64,000 nt of DNA from Pedobacter montanisoli. Its GTDB lineage: Bacteria; Bacteroidota; Bacteroidia; Sphingobacteriales; Sphingobacteriaceae. The notes below the pieces were generated by a model. That model was not told the origin of the DNA. It saw only the letters and a program-made list of their open reading frames with translations, and searched no databases. Positions 9,739 to 19,386 of the stretch are shown one piece after another. The first letter of the stretch is position 1; the number at the start of each line of letters is the position of its first letter. The stretch spans positions 1,367,543 to 1,431,542 of the forward strand of contig NZ_JALGBH010000002.1 of assembly GCF_022809115.1 (NCBI RefSeq), given 5' to 3'. The translations under genes and the position numbers were made by a program.

Positions 9739-10698
9739 CTATCTTACAATTTTCTTCACAAATGTTTTAAGATACATAGTCAGATTTTGCACCTTATTAT
9801 TGTAAGCAGAATATTTTGCCACATAGAAATTTTGCAATTCAGGTTCAAATTTTTGTTTAAACGTAGCTATCTCCCGCATGTCGGCTCCATACAGGTCTAC
9901 TTTTTCTACACCAAAGTCCTTAAGTTGGTTTAAAGCATATTGATATAAGAAAGATGAAATGCCTTTAGAAGAATGTTCTTTTACTGTTCCTATTAATGGG
10001 AAATAAGCCTTTTTGTCTTTTTCATCTACAATAGCTATGATTGATGAAACAAACTCATCTTTATAAAACACATTAAAGGTATAAGCCAGATTTGCTTGCT
10101 GTAATGCAGAAAACCATCTTATTACCTGCTGTATATAAGTTTTGGCAAATTTAAAGTTTTTTAGTTCCTTATCGTGAAAAGCCAGACTTTCTTTCCAAAA
10201 GGTATTAGTTTCAAACTTATAGCCTTTTGCGTTTACATCATTCTTTAATATACGGCTAAGGTTCTTGTGTAACTTCTCATCATTTAAATATTTAACCAGC
10301 GTATAACGGATTTCTATAGTAAACCCATGCCATTTAAAAGGACGAATATCTTTTAAAGTTATAGGTAACCTAATATTTATAGTTTTATATGATTTCTTAA
10401 GTTCATCTAATAAGAAATATAAAGCTTCTGTATGGTGCCATTGAGATTTATCAGGATTTTGCCAGAAGAACTGATAGTAATAATGATTTGGAGAAAGTAT
10501 CCTTTTATCTTTTATTAAAAAACTGGTTAAAATACAGAGATCTTCTTTTTGTTTAATGGCAACATATAAAATCTTTAAATTATAAGTGTCTGCCAGCGAA
10601 TTTAAAAAGCTTTTACCTGCTTTGAGCGTATCGCAGTTGTATAATGAGCTATAATGTGCCCATTCATCAGGTGATAAAATTTGAAACTTAAATTCCAT
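9739..10698 (-). CDS. FemAB/GNAT-like acyltransferase
   Basis: A 319-residue cytoplasmic protein. Its C-terminal half reads as a GNAT/FemAB-type fold: the stretch KGISSFLYQYALNQLKDFG followed by VDLYGAD is typical of the acyl-donor binding half of these proteins (cf. BioF2-like/FemX proteins beside polysaccharide genes). It may add an aminoacyl or acyl group to a sugar or peptide intermediate; the substrate is unknown. It is the first gene of a two-gene unit with the GT4 gene, with zero bases between stop and start. The pairing suggests a shared glycoconjugate pathway. The family call is moderately sure and the function is inference. Confidence 0.65.
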   Translation of the reverse strand: MEFKFQILSPDEWAHYSSLYNCDTLKAGKSFLNSLADTYNLKILYVAIKQKEDLCILTSFLIKDKRILSPNHYYYQFFWQNPDKSQWHHTEALYFLLDELKKSYKTINIRLPITLKDIRPFKWHGFTIEIRYTLVKYLNDEKLHKNLSRILKNDVNAKGYKFETNTFWKESLAFHDKELKNFKFAKTYIQQVIRWFSALQQANLAYTFNVFYKDEFVSSIIAIVDEKDKKAYFPLIGTVKEHSSKGISSFLYQYALNQLKDFGVEKVDLYGADMREIATFKQKFEPELQNFYVAKYSAYNNKVQNLTMYLKTFVKKIVR

Positions 10699-10765
10699 AT
10701 CGCTCTAATGACGAAATTATAAAACAATTTCTTAAAAAGAGCTAATGTTTTTATTTTACATTATA

Positions 10766-10798
10766 AATAAAAGCGCCGCCTTTGTTTAAGCAGCGCTT
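10766..10798 (-). terminator. Intrinsic terminator of tonB
   Basis: On the minus strand, arms AAGCGCTGC (10790-10798) and GCGGCGCTT (10771-10779) pair over nine bases with one G-U, then a T-rich tract follows. It stands 17 bases after the tonB stop. Confidence 0.75.
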
Positions 10799-10814
10799 AT
10801 TGCGTTAATTAGAA

Positions 10815-11705
10815 TTAATTAGATAAAGTATAACTGATTGGCATGTTGTATCTTACTCTTACAGCTGTATTGTTCTGTTTTCCTGCCTGCCATTTCGGAG
10901 ATTTTTTAATTACCCTTACAGCTTCTTCATCACAACCATAGCCAATACCTTTAATAATCTTAACATCGGTTATGGAACCATCTTTTTCAATTACAAAACT
11001 TAAATATACTTTACCCTGTACTCCCTCTTCCTGTGCTATTCCGGGGTATCTTAAATTGCGTTGTATATATTTTGCCCAGGCATTCATTCCCCCCGGAAAT
11101 TCAGGGTAAACATCTACTCCTATACCGTCATAAATTGTATTGCTTTCTCCTAAACCCTCTGCGCCTGCTTCTCCTCCGTTTCCTGCTTTAGGTGCACTTA
11201 CTGCTACATTTCCTTTATTTTCTTCGCCATCTTGGGTAATAGATCCAATAACAGCTTTATCCAATTCAGAAGTTAGAGGAGGAACATCAGTTACCTTTTC
11301 ATCTTTCACCACGTTAATATTGCTACTCAAATTAACCGTCTTTTGAGCTTTAACCGGAGCTGCCTTAGGCACTTCTTTTTTAGATTTAGACCCTGGTTCT
11401 TCCTTATCCTCTATCTTTTTAGGAACTATGGTTACATCTATAATCCGCTTATCATCTTTTTCAACTACTGTTTTAACCTCTTTATCTTTATACCTGTTAT
11501 ATATTACAGGTATTATAAACAGGGATATAAAAAACGAAGCTGCAATTAAAAAAGCTTTAACCAGCATTAATGATGATTGTTTTCTTAAAACATAAGCACC
11601 ATAGCTTTTATTTCTGTTGGCGAATACAAGAGCGAGCCACTCGCTGTTGTATAAATTTGAGGTTTTGTTAAACATAGCGTTCATATTTTTCCCTATGATG
11701 CTCAT
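10815..11705 (-). CDS. tonB: Energy transducer TonB
   Basis: A 296-residue inner-membrane protein that couples the ExbB/ExbD proton-driven motor to outer-membrane TonB-dependent receptors. It has a short cytoplasmic N-terminus with the Bacteroidota signature WLALVFANRNKSYGAYVLRK, one transmembrane helix at about 48-66, a Lys/Pro-rich periplasmic linker (about 70-170) and a TonB C-terminal domain (about 205-296; YPEFPGGMNAW, LRYPGIAQEEGVQGKVYLSF). The start could be Met1, Met8 or Met11; homologues often begin near MFNKTSNLYNSEWL, so Met11 (11675) is possible. No exbBD is adjacent. A TonB-dependent receptor gene lies 4 kb away, but Bacteroidota genomes carry many of both, so pairing is not implied. 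Confidence 0.92.
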   Translation of the reverse strand: MSIIGKNMNAMFNKTSNLYNSEWLALVFANRNKSYGAYVLRKQSSLMLVKAFLIAASFFISLFIIPVIYNRYKDKEVKTVVEKDDKRIIDVTIVPKKIEDKEEPGSKSKKEVPKAAPVKAQKTVNLSSNINVVKDEKVTDVPPLTSELDKAVIGSITQDGEENKGNVAVSAPKAGNGGEAGAEGLGESNTIYDGIGVDVYPEFPGGMNAWAKYIQRNLRYPGIAQEEGVQGKVYLSFVIEKDGSITDVKIIKGIGYGCDEEAVRVIKKSPKWQAGKQNNTAVRVRYNMPISYTLSN

Positions 11706-11851
11706 CTTTTATTTTTCCATAAACTCCAATCAATTTAATTTTCTCATTCCAAAACCTCAATTATCTACTTAAAAACAAAAATCAACAACAAACAATAAAC
11801 ATTTTAAGAATATTAATACAAAAACACATACAACTTAAGACATTAAATATT

Positions 11852-11859
11852 TATTTTTG
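11852..11859 (+). promoter_or_regulatory. Candidate -7 element of glnN
   Basis: TATTTTTG, matching TAnnTTTG, ends 31 bases before the glnN ATG, in the very AT-rich 185-base divergent region between tonB and glnN. Confidence 0.45.
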
Positions 11860-11890
11860 TTAAAAATTTAACTAAAATCACCAAAATCAA

Positions 11891-14077
11891 ATGAAAAATC
11901 TAAGGACAATAGCTGTAAAAGAAGCACAAAACAGAATTATACCTGAAATAAAGTTGAATTCTACAAAAATTTCTAGTTTTTTTGGCTCAAATGTGTTCGA
12001 CAGAAAGAAAATGAAAGAATATCTTTCAAAAGATGTATTTCAAAAACTGATGTCGGCCATTAATCATGGCGAAGTTCTTAACCAAGAAGACGCTAATCAG
12101 ATCGCCGCAGCTATGAAAGCCTGGGCTATGGAAAAAGGCGTTACCCATTATACACACTGGTTTCAGCCGCTTACAGGCTCAACTGCCGAAAAGCATGATT
12201 CTTTCTTTGAGCCGAGTGGTGACGGTCCTATAGAAGTTTTTGCAGGAAGTGCCTTAGTACAGCAGGAGCCAGATGCTTCAAGTTTTCCTAACGGTGGTAT
12301 CCGTAATACATTTGAGGCAAGAGGTTATACCGCATGGGATCCTACTTCTCCTGCCTTTATCATGGAAAATAAAGCTGGAAAAACACTGTGTATTCCTACC
12401 GTATTTGTTTCATATACCGGTGAAGCTTTAGATTATAAAGCTCCTTTGTTAAAAGCAGTAGCCGCTATAGATAAAGCAGCAGTAGAAGTTTGCCAATATT
12501 TTGATAAGGGAGTTACCAAAGTAAATGCTTCTTTAGGTATTGAACAGGAGTATTTCTTGGTTGATTTGGCTCTTTATAATGCACGTCCTGATATGGTTTT
12601 TGCTGGTCGTGCCATATTTGGACGCATGTCTGCCAAAGGTCAGCAGTTAGAAGATCATTATTTTGGTTCTATTCCTGAACGTGTTTTTGCTTACATGGTA
12701 GATTTTGAAAATGAAGCCTTAAAATTAGGCATTCCATTAAAAACCCGTCATAATGAAGTAGCACCATCTCAATTTGAATGTGCCCCAATCTATGAAGAAA
12801 TCAACCTTGCTATAGATCACAACCAATTATTAATGGATTTGATGGAGAAAGTAGCTCGTCGTCATAACTTTAAGGTATTATTACATGAGAAACCTTATGC
12901 AGGCATCAATGGTTCAGGTAAGCACAATAACTGGTCGTTAATTACCGATACAGGAAAAAACCTGTTGGCTCCAGGCAAAACACCTAAAAACAATTTAATG
13001 TTTTTGACCTTTTTTGTGAATACGATCAAAGCCGTTCATGAACATGCCGATTTATTAAGAGCCAGCATCGCTTCTGTAAGTAATGATCACCGTTTAGGTG
13101 CCAATGAAGCTCCTCCTGCTATCATTTCGATTTTCTTGGGTTCTCAATTAAATGATGTATTAGATGAAATAGAAAGCTCGAGAGCTATTATTAATAAAGT
13201 TAAAAAAGAAGACAATCTTTGGTTAGGTATTCCTAAAATCCCTCAAATTGCATTAGACAATACAGATCGCAACAGAACTTCTCCTTTTGCTTTTACAGGC
13301 AACAAGTTTGAATTAAGAGCAGTAGGTTCATCTGCCAACTCATCTGCTTCAATGACTATTTTAAATGCTATTGTTGCCGATCAATTAAACAAATTCAAGG
13401 TTGAGGTTGATAAACTGATTAAAAAAGGTGAGAAAAAAGATGTTGCCATATTAACGATTATTCGCAAGTACATCAAAGAATCAAAAAACATCCGTTTTGA
13501 AGGTAATGGTTATAGCGATGAGTGGGCAGCAGAAGCACAAGGAAGAGGTTTATCAAACATCAAAACCACACCTAAGGCTTTAGATGCTTATGTGAGTGAA
13601 AAAACGATGGATCTTTTCTCTACTCTAAACATCTTCAGCAAAAGAGAATTACATGCCCGCCATGAGATTATGCTGGAGAATTTTTACAAAAAACTACAGA
13701 TCGAAGCTCGTGTTATGGGTGATGTGACCAATAGCCAGATCATACCAGCGGTAATAGAATACCAAAACAAGCTCATTGAAAACGTAAAAGGGTTAAAAGA
13801 GATAGGACTAAATAACGATGTTATAGCTGCTCCTTTAAGTATTATCAATAAAATATCAGATTATTTAGGCGTGCTTAAAAATACTGTAGATACGATGCTT
13901 GAAGAACGTAAGAAAGTCAACAAAATTGAAGACAGCAGAGAAAAAGCCATCGCTTATGATGAAAAAGTTAAGGTTTATTTTGATACCATCCGTTACAATG
14001 CCGATAAACTTGAACAAATAGTAGATGATAGCATTTGGCCATTGCCTAAATTCAGAGAATTATTATTCTTAAAATAA
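11891..14077 (+). CDS. glnN: Glutamine synthetase, type III
   Basis: A 728-residue enzyme making glutamine from glutamate, ammonium and ATP; the type III class of about 700-730 residues was first described in Bacteroides. Class hallmarks are KAWAMEKGVTHYTHWFQPLTG near residues 75-100, the GSIII segment FEARGYTAWDPTSPAF, the metal/substrate stretch GIEQEYFLVD (about 215-225), the nucleotide-binding KHNNWSL region and the RTSPFAFTGNKFELRAVGSS segment. Start ATG 11891 follows the promoter candidate. It is monocistronic, ended by a hairpin, and divergent from tonB. No PII gene or nitrogen regulator is adjacent. Confidence 0.96.
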   Translation: MKNLRTIAVKEAQNRIIPEIKLNSTKISSFFGSNVFDRKKMKEYLSKDVFQKLMSAINHGEVLNQEDANQIAAAMKAWAMEKGVTHYTHWFQPLTGSTAEKHDSFFEPSGDGPIEVFAGSALVQQEPDASSFPNGGIRNTFEARGYTAWDPTSPAFIMENKAGKTLCIPTVFVSYTGEALDYKAPLLKAVAAIDKAAVEVCQYFDKGVTKVNASLGIEQEYFLVDLALYNARPDMVFAGRAIFGRMSAKGQQLEDHYFGSIPERVFAYMVDFENEALKLGIPLKTRHNEVAPSQFECAPIYEEINLAIDHNQLLMDLMEKVARRHNFKVLLHEKPYAGINGSGKHNNWSLITDTGKNLLAPGKTPKNNLMFLTFFVNTIKAVHEHADLLRASIASVSNDHRLGANEAPPAIISIFLGSQLNDVLDEIESSRAIINKVKKEDNLWLGIPKIPQIALDNTDRNRTSPFAFTGNKFELRAVGSSANSSASMTILNAIVADQLNKFKVEVDKLIKKGEKKDVAILTIIRKYIKESKNIRFEGNGYSDEWAAEAQGRGLSNIKTTPKALDAYVSEKTMDLFSTLNIFSKRELHARHEIMLENFYKKLQIEARVMGDVTNSQIIPAVIEYQNKLIENVKGLKEIGLNNDVIAAPLSIINKISDYLGVLKNTVDTMLEERKKVNKIEDSREKAIAYDEKVKVYFDTIRYNADKLEQIVDDSIWPLPKFRELLFLK

Positions 14078-14099
14078 GATCAAAATAAATTTTTTAAAT

Positions 14100-14130
14100 G
14101 AGGTGCAGATTAATTTTTGCACCTTATTTA
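14100..14130 (+). terminator. Probable terminator of glnN
   Basis: A seven-base-pair stem AGGTGCA (14101-14107)/TGCACCT (14118-14124) is followed by a T-rich but interrupted tract, 23 bases after the stop. The rest of the gap to purM (14131-14282) is AT-rich with short CATTTAAC repeats and no gene. Confidence 0.6.
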
Positions 14131-14282
14131 TTTTAATACATGTTGGGTGTAATTCTAAAACAACAGATTATTCAATTTTATCCTCTTAATATCACTTCTC
14201 AACTTTGCAGGTTCAAACATTAAACCTCCAACAATTTAACATTTCAGTCCATTTAACCATTTAACCTTCCACCTTAAAAAGC

Positions 14283-14290
14283 TATCTTTG
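14283..14290 (+). promoter_or_regulatory. -7 element of purM, very close to the start codon
   Basis: TATCTTTG is an exact TAnnTTTG match only eight bases before the purM ATG at 14299. With transcription starting a few bases downstream, the mRNA would have a leader of roughly zero to five bases. Confidence 0.6.
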
Positions 14291-14298
14291 CAGCAATT

Positions 14299-15477
14299 AT
14301 GAGTAACGAGAGATACAATCAGCGTGGCGTATCTGCTTCAAAAGAAGATGTACACGCAGCAATCAAAAATATCGATAAAGGGATTTTCCCTCAGGCTTTT
14401 TGCAAAATTATCCCTGATATACTGTCAGGCGACTCTTCTTATTGCAATATTATGCATGCTGATGGTGCCGGCACAAAATCTTCTCTAGCTTATACTTATT
14501 GGAAAGAAACCGGAGATCTATCTGTTTGGAAAGGCATAGCACAGGATGCTATCATCATGAACATTGATGATCTGATTTGTGTGGGTGCTACAGAAAATAT
14601 CCTGCTTTCATCAACCATTGGTCGTAATAAAAATCTGATCCCGGGCGAAGTAATCGCTGCTATTATTAACGGAACGGAAGAAATTTTGACGGAGTTGAGA
14701 AATTTAGGTATTTCTATTTACTCTACAGGTGGAGAAACAGCCGATGTAGGCGATTTAGTAAGAACCATTATTGTAGATTCTACTGTAACCTGCCGCATGA
14801 AACGGGAGGATGTGATCAGCAATCACAATATTAAACCAGGAAATGTAATTGTGGGTCTGGCATCTTATGGCCAGGCCAGCTATGAAAAAGAATACAATGG
14901 CGGCATGGGTTCAAATGGATTAACTTCTGCCCGTCATGATGTTTTCAGTAAAGATGTAGCACAAAAATATCCTGAAAGTTTTGATCAGGGAGTACCTTTT
15001 GACTTAGTATTTTCTGGCCACAAAAAACTAACCGATCCTGTTCAGATCAATGATACAGAAAGTATCACTGCCGGAAAACTGGTGTTATCTCCTACCCGTA
15101 CATACGCACCCGTAATTAAACAGGTATTGGATAAATACCGTAAGCAAATTAACGGCATTGTACATTGCAGTGGTGGTGCGCAAACCAAAGTATTGCATTT
15201 TATCAATGATGGAGTTCATGTCATCAAAGATGACCTATTTCCTATTCCTCCTCTTTTTAAATTGATCCACGAGCAATCGGGTACCGATTGGAAAGAAATG
15301 TACAAAGTATTTAATATGGGTCATCGCATGGAAATTTATTGCCCTGAAGAGATTGCTCAAGATATCATCAATATTTCTCAAAGTTTTAATATTGAGGCCC
15401 AACTTATAGGTCGTGTAGAAGAAGGTAGTAAGCAAGTAAGTCTAAAAAGCGAGTTTGGCGAATTTATCTACACATAA
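14299..15477 (+). CDS. purM: Phosphoribosylformylglycinamidine cyclo-ligase (AIR synthase), Bacteroidota form
   Basis: A 392-residue cytoplasmic enzyme that closes FGAM to AIR with ATP, the step after PurL. N-terminal RYNQRGVSASKEDVHAAIKN and the ATP/FGAM-binding segments IMHADGAGTKSSLAY, VWKGIAQDAIIMNIDDLICVG and STGGETADVGD are those of the Bacteroidota PurM branch, which is longer than E. coli PurM (about 345 residues). GGAQTKVLHF and VFNMGHRMEIY lie in the C-terminal half. The ATG stands just after an exact -7 promoter element. It is a single-gene unit closed by a terminator. A generic call would be 'AIR synthase related protein', but the context and full length favour PurM. Confidence 0.92.
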   Translation: MSNERYNQRGVSASKEDVHAAIKNIDKGIFPQAFCKIIPDILSGDSSYCNIMHADGAGTKSSLAYTYWKETGDLSVWKGIAQDAIIMNIDDLICVGATENILLSSTIGRNKNLIPGEVIAAIINGTEEILTELRNLGISIYSTGGETADVGDLVRTIIVDSTVTCRMKREDVISNHNIKPGNVIVGLASYGQASYEKEYNGGMGSNGLTSARHDVFSKDVAQKYPESFDQGVPFDLVFSGHKKLTDPVQINDTESITAGKLVLSPTRTYAPVIKQVLDKYRKQINGIVHCSGGAQTKVLHFINDGVHVIKDDLFPIPPLFKLIHEQSGTDWKEMYKVFNMGHRMEIYCPEEIAQDIINISQSFNIEAQLIGRVEEGSKQVSLKSEFGEFIYT

Positions 15478-15498
15478 GTATAATTAAAATTTTATTAT

Positions 15499-15532
15499 AA
15501 AGCTCAGGAGCATGTGTTTCTGAGCTTTTTTA
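15499..15532 (+). terminator. Intrinsic terminator of purM
   Basis: Nine-base-pair stem AAAGCTCAG (15499-15507)/CTGAGCTTT (15520-15528) followed by T-rich sequence, 22 bases after the stop. I see no gene in 15533-15715. Confidence 0.8.
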
Positions 15533-15715
15533 TTTAAAAGGAAATCTTCTTAAATGATAAAAGATTATGAAGCTCATACTACATACACGTCTTCATATAT
15601 AACTCAGTGCGTCATGCTTAATTAGTTTCAGTATCTGTTCGTGAGAAAAAAAAACCTGAATTGAATTTACTTACGTGACTTTTCGCTTCGTTACAAATCA
15701 GGATGGACATAAATA

Positions 15716-15750
15716 TAAAAAAGCCCCGATGAAATTCATCGGGGCTTTTT
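15716..15750 (-). terminator. Intrinsic terminator of the TonB-dependent receptor gene
   Basis: A near-perfect palindrome with GC core AGCCCCGATG/CATCGGGGCT and A/T flanks at 15718-15727 and 15741-15750 stands 20 bases after the receptor stop. It is symmetrical enough to end transcription from both sides. Confidence 0.85.
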
Positions 15751-15769
15751 GTATTAACTCAACTAATAA

Positions 15770-18700
15770 TTAGTTAAAAGCATATTTCAAACCGAACTGC
15801 ATATAGTAAGTTGATGAAATACTGGTGTTAATTCTGTTAGATTCAGAAATTAATGCACCACTTACAGTATTCAGATTGATTGTTGGTTTTGTTGTACCTC
15901 CAGGAGTTAAAGAAGATATGTTAGTAACACTTAAGATATTGTTGTTATTAATTGTATAAGCTCCCCATTTAGAGTTAATTAGGTTACCTACATTGAAAAT
16001 ATCAAAATAAATCTCTAATGAATTTTTAACATTACCTATTTTTCTACCGAAAAGTTCTTGTGAGAATCTGAAATCAAACTGGTTTCTCCAAGGAGCAACC
16101 GCACCGTTTCTTTCAGCATACATACCTTTTCTCGAGCTTAGATATTTATCACTTTCAATCATGTTAAAGAATGCATCTTCTTGTTGTTGAGGTGTAAATG
16201 CACCATTCTGTACGAAAGTAATCTCTGAACGATCTTTAGGTACATAGATTAAGTCATTGTTCTGACCATCTCTGTTAAGATCATTTGAGTAGTAGTATGA
16301 GTATCTACCTTGTGATCCGCCTTGATAGAATAGGGTCATTCCTGTTTTTAATCCTTTAATCCATTCTGCTTTATAGCTAACACTACCTACAACTCTGTGA
16401 GGAATTACGTTAGAAGTATAGCTTAACTCAGGATTGTTTGAATTACCGCCGTATTGGTAAGGTAAGCTCCATAAGTTCACAATCTGGTCACCAGATTGGT
16501 CTCCAAAGTTTTTAGCATAGCTATAAGTATAAGCTGCAGTTACTTCCCAGTTATTACCAAATGGTTTAGTCAATTGGAAACTGCTAGAGAAATAGTCGCC
16601 TCCTTTGGTATTATCCATTACGATAGCATCAAAGTTACTTGTTCCTGTTGGATCAATTAAAACGTTTTTGGTAACAGGATCAGTTTTTAACTTATTAATA
16701 TATCTGTTAACTCCAGATGGATAAATCATTCTATTATCTGGATAACCAGATACGTTTAATGGATCAGGGTTAACTAAGTTAGCGTTACGAGCATAAACAG
16801 CATTGATATCTTTACCATAAATCAACTCAACGGTACCTACAAAACCAAATGGTAATTTAGCATCTAAACCTAAGCTTGATTTCCATTGTTGAGGAAATTT
16901 CAAATCAGGTGACATTGCTGATATACTTGAAGGTACTGAAGCACCTGCAGTTGGCAATGTAGATGGATACATCTCCTTGTAATTAGGGTTAAAGTTTGGC
17001 ATATTCGATGGTATGGTAATCGCGCCGGTAGTTGAGTTATAATTAGAACTAATGCTCTGAGTAAATTGCAACATACCTGCATCACCAGACTGAGCAACAA
17101 TCCATACAAAAGGAATACGGCCTGTAAAGATACCTGAACCACCACGCAATTGTAAGCTTCTGTCTCCTAAGATATCATAGTTAAAGCCAATACGTGGAGA
17201 AAACATTAATCTTGCTTTAGGTAAAGTACCTGTATTAATAGTTTCACCTCCATTAAAGCTAGCTGCTGCTACTAAAGGGTGGGTTTTGATTTCGCTAACA
17301 TCAGGATAAGTAGGTAATTCTAATCTTAAACCTAAAGTTACTTTTAACTTATCGTTAAATGAAATCTCATCTTGACCATAAGCAGACAACTGGAAGAACT
17401 TAAAGCTTGGGAAAGCCTGAGAACCATCAGCTGTTAATGGATAAGTTAAAGCAAAGTTGATTGGTTTTTGGTTAGTAATGAAATCATTCCAGCTGTTAAA
17501 TACATAATAACTTGTACCAAAACGTTGGAAACCATTTTTTACTTTACTCCACTCTGCCTGTGCTCCTACTGTAAAATTATGCTTACCAGTAGCAAAAGTT
17601 AAATCATCATTGATTGTATAAGTCATTACATCTCTCAGGTTACCAAAAGTAAATGGCTCATAACCAAATGAAGTTAAAGTAGATAACTTTTTAGTAGTTG
17701 AATATTTTCCGTCAAGGATATCTACCAAAGGAAACTCTGCACCAGGAGAAGATCTAGGATCGTTCTGATGAGCAAAAGAAGCTCTTAATGAATTGTTGAA
17801 TTTACCAAAGTTAGAGTTCAACTCTGCAGTACCAGAATATAAGTTAGCTTCTTGGTAGTAGTTTGAGTTAAAGAAAGACATTGCATAAATACTTTGTCTA
17901 TTATCACCTGCATTAAAACCAGATCCTGAAGTAGAAGTACTGATTTGAGAAGGACTTTTACTTTCTACCTGAGAATAGCGGATGTTAAATTTATGCTGTG
18001 TATTAATATTCCAGTCTAAACGAGCAAATATTTTATCGTTATTGCTGTTATTTGAATAGCCTTGATAAGGTCCGGTTTGGTAACCGTAATTATTTGCTAA
18101 ATAACTGCTAACTCCATCCATAAAGGCAACAGATGGTCTTGCTATATTTAAAGATGCATTTTCTGTACCGTTGGCGGAAGCCACTTTGGTTGGTCCCGGT
18201 TCAACAGTTTTCTTCTTTTCAAAGTTAACAAAGAAGAATAATTTGTTTTTAATGATCGGGCCTCCTAAACTAAAACCGTATTGTTTTTCATCTAAAGCTT
18301 GAATATTAGTGATTACGTTATCACCAACACGCACGCCTTGCTGTTTTTCTGAACGGAAAGTATATAAAGCATTACCAAAGAAAGTGTTTTTACCTGATCT
18401 GGTTACAGCATTGATAGATGCACCTGTAAAACCAGTCTGACGAACGTCAAAAGGAGTTACGTTAACTGAAATTTCTTCCAATGCATCGATCGAAATTGGA
18501 GAACCATTGGCAGGAATGTTTTGACCAATACCAAACTGATTATTAAAGTTAGCTCCATCTACAGTAAAGTTATTTGCACGAGAAGATCCTCCACCTATAC
18601 TTGTACCGTTAGCCTGTGGTGTTAAACGAGTAATATCGTTTACACTTCTTGTAATAGAAGGTAATTCTTCAATCTTAGCTCTTGAAATGATTGTTGATGC

Positions 18701-19111
18701 ACCATTTCTTTTAGAGTTCATGATCGGATCGTTTTTACCTAAAACCACAACCTCACTTAAAATAGAAGAATTATCATCTAACTTAACATCTAAGTTAAAA
18801 GCTTCTCCTAATTTAAGGTAAACATTATCAAACTTTTGTGTTTTGTAACCTACAAAACTTACTTCAATTACATACGGCCCTCCAACACGCATATTACCGA
18901 TAGTAAAACGTCCGGAATTATTTGTAATAGTTCCATACACAGAACCCGTAGGCGTGTGAGTGGCTTTTACACTTGCTCCAGGCAAGGTCTCTTTCGAGTC
19001 CCGGATTGTACCAGTCATTGAAGATGTAGTAACCTGCGCATAAGCAAAACCGCAGAAAGCCACAAAAACAAGAACCAGCGATACAACCTTTAATTGTAAA
19101 GATTTTTTCAT
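15770..19111 (-). CDS. TonB-dependent receptor with carboxypeptidase-regulatory-like N-terminal domain (Oar-like)
   Basis: A 1113-residue outer-membrane beta-barrel. A signal peptide (about 1-25, ending AFCGFAYA) is followed by a CarboxypepD_reg-like domain (about 30-112; GTIRDSKETLPGASVKA), a plug domain (about 120-240; NDITRLTPQANG, NNFTVDGANFNN) and a large barrel ending YMQFGLKYAFN with a terminal aromatic-x-Asn pattern. The gene lacks a SusD-type partner on either side and its plug resembles the Oar/OmpA-related TonB-dependent transporters, so I do not call it SusC. The substrate is unknown; Oar-like proteins are implicated in adhesion, social behaviour and protein/peptide uptake. Start ATG 19111 gives the signal peptide directly and a promoter candidate lies about 55 bases upstream. 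It is divergent from lpdA and probably monocistronic. Confidence 0.9.
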   Translation of the reverse strand: MKKSLQLKVVSLVLVFVAFCGFAYAQVTTSSMTGTIRDSKETLPGASVKATHTPTGSVYGTITNNSGRFTIGNMRVGGPYVIEVSFVGYKTQKFDNVYLKLGEAFNLDVKLDDNSSILSEVVVLGKNDPIMNSKRNGASTIISRAKIEELPSITRSVNDITRLTPQANGTSIGGGSSRANNFTVDGANFNNQFGIGQNIPANGSPISIDALEEISVNVTPFDVRQTGFTGASINAVTRSGKNTFFGNALYTFRSEKQQGVRVGDNVITNIQALDEKQYGFSLGGPIIKNKLFFFVNFEKKKTVEPGPTKVASANGTENASLNIARPSVAFMDGVSSYLANNYGYQTGPYQGYSNNSNNDKIFARLDWNINTQHKFNIRYSQVESKSPSQISTSTSGSGFNAGDNRQSIYAMSFFNSNYYQEANLYSGTAELNSNFGKFNNSLRASFAHQNDPRSSPGAEFPLVDILDGKYSTTKKLSTLTSFGYEPFTFGNLRDVMTYTINDDLTFATGKHNFTVGAQAEWSKVKNGFQRFGTSYYVFNSWNDFITNQKPINFALTYPLTADGSQAFPSFKFFQLSAYGQDEISFNDKLKVTLGLRLELPTYPDVSEIKTHPLVAAASFNGGETINTGTLPKARLMFSPRIGFNYDILGDRSLQLRGGSGIFTGRIPFVWIVAQSGDAGMLQFTQSISSNYNSTTGAITIPSNMPNFNPNYKEMYPSTLPTAGASVPSSISAMSPDLKFPQQWKSSLGLDAKLPFGFVGTVELIYGKDINAVYARNANLVNPDPLNVSGYPDNRMIYPSGVNRYINKLKTDPVTKNVLIDPTGTSNFDAIVMDNTKGGDYFSSSFQLTKPFGNNWEVTAAYTYSYAKNFGDQSGDQIVNLWSLPYQYGGNSNNPELSYTSNVIPHRVVGSVSYKAEWIKGLKTGMTLFYQGGSQGRYSYYYSNDLNRDGQNNDLIYVPKDRSEITFVQNGAFTPQQQEDAFFNMIESDKYLSSRKGMYAERNGAVAPWRNQFDFRFSQELFGRKIGNVKNSLEIYFDIFNVGNLINSKWGAYTINNNNILSVTNISSLTPGGTTKPTINLNTVSGALISESNRINTSISSTYYMQFGLKYAFN

Positions 19112-19166
19112 GCTCTTTAATTAATTTTTGTTTTGTTTTTTTGTTAAATTGTGTTAAAATTCCTTG

Positions 19167-19174
19167 CAAATTTA
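19167..19174 (-). promoter_or_regulatory. Candidate -7 element of the TonB-dependent receptor gene
   Basis: On the minus strand TAAATTTG matches TAnnTTTG exactly, which would give a leader of about 50 bases before the ATG at 19111. Confidence 0.5.
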
Positions 19175-19378
19175 ATTATTAAATTCAATTCGTTGCGGAA
19201 TTCCAATGTTAAATAATTATTAAATATATCATTAGTTATCCACATTTAACATAGAACATTAAATCAAAAAAGTGGAGATATAGCTTTTTCAATTAATAAA
19301 TAGCGTTATCTGCCTTATTTTACAGCATGGTTCGTTATCAATACAGGAACATCTAATAGATTTAACCAACATTTTTTT

Positions 19379-19386
19379 TATTTTTG
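19379..19386 (+). promoter_or_regulatory. Candidate -7 element of lpdA
   Basis: TATTTTTG ends 39 bases before the lpdA ATG, giving a leader of about 33 bases. Confidence 0.45.

Noticed and set aside
15770..19111. SusC-type receptor of a glycan-utilisation locus
   Set aside because: No SusD gene, glycoside hydrolase or regulator is adjacent, and the plug and N-terminal region look Oar-like.
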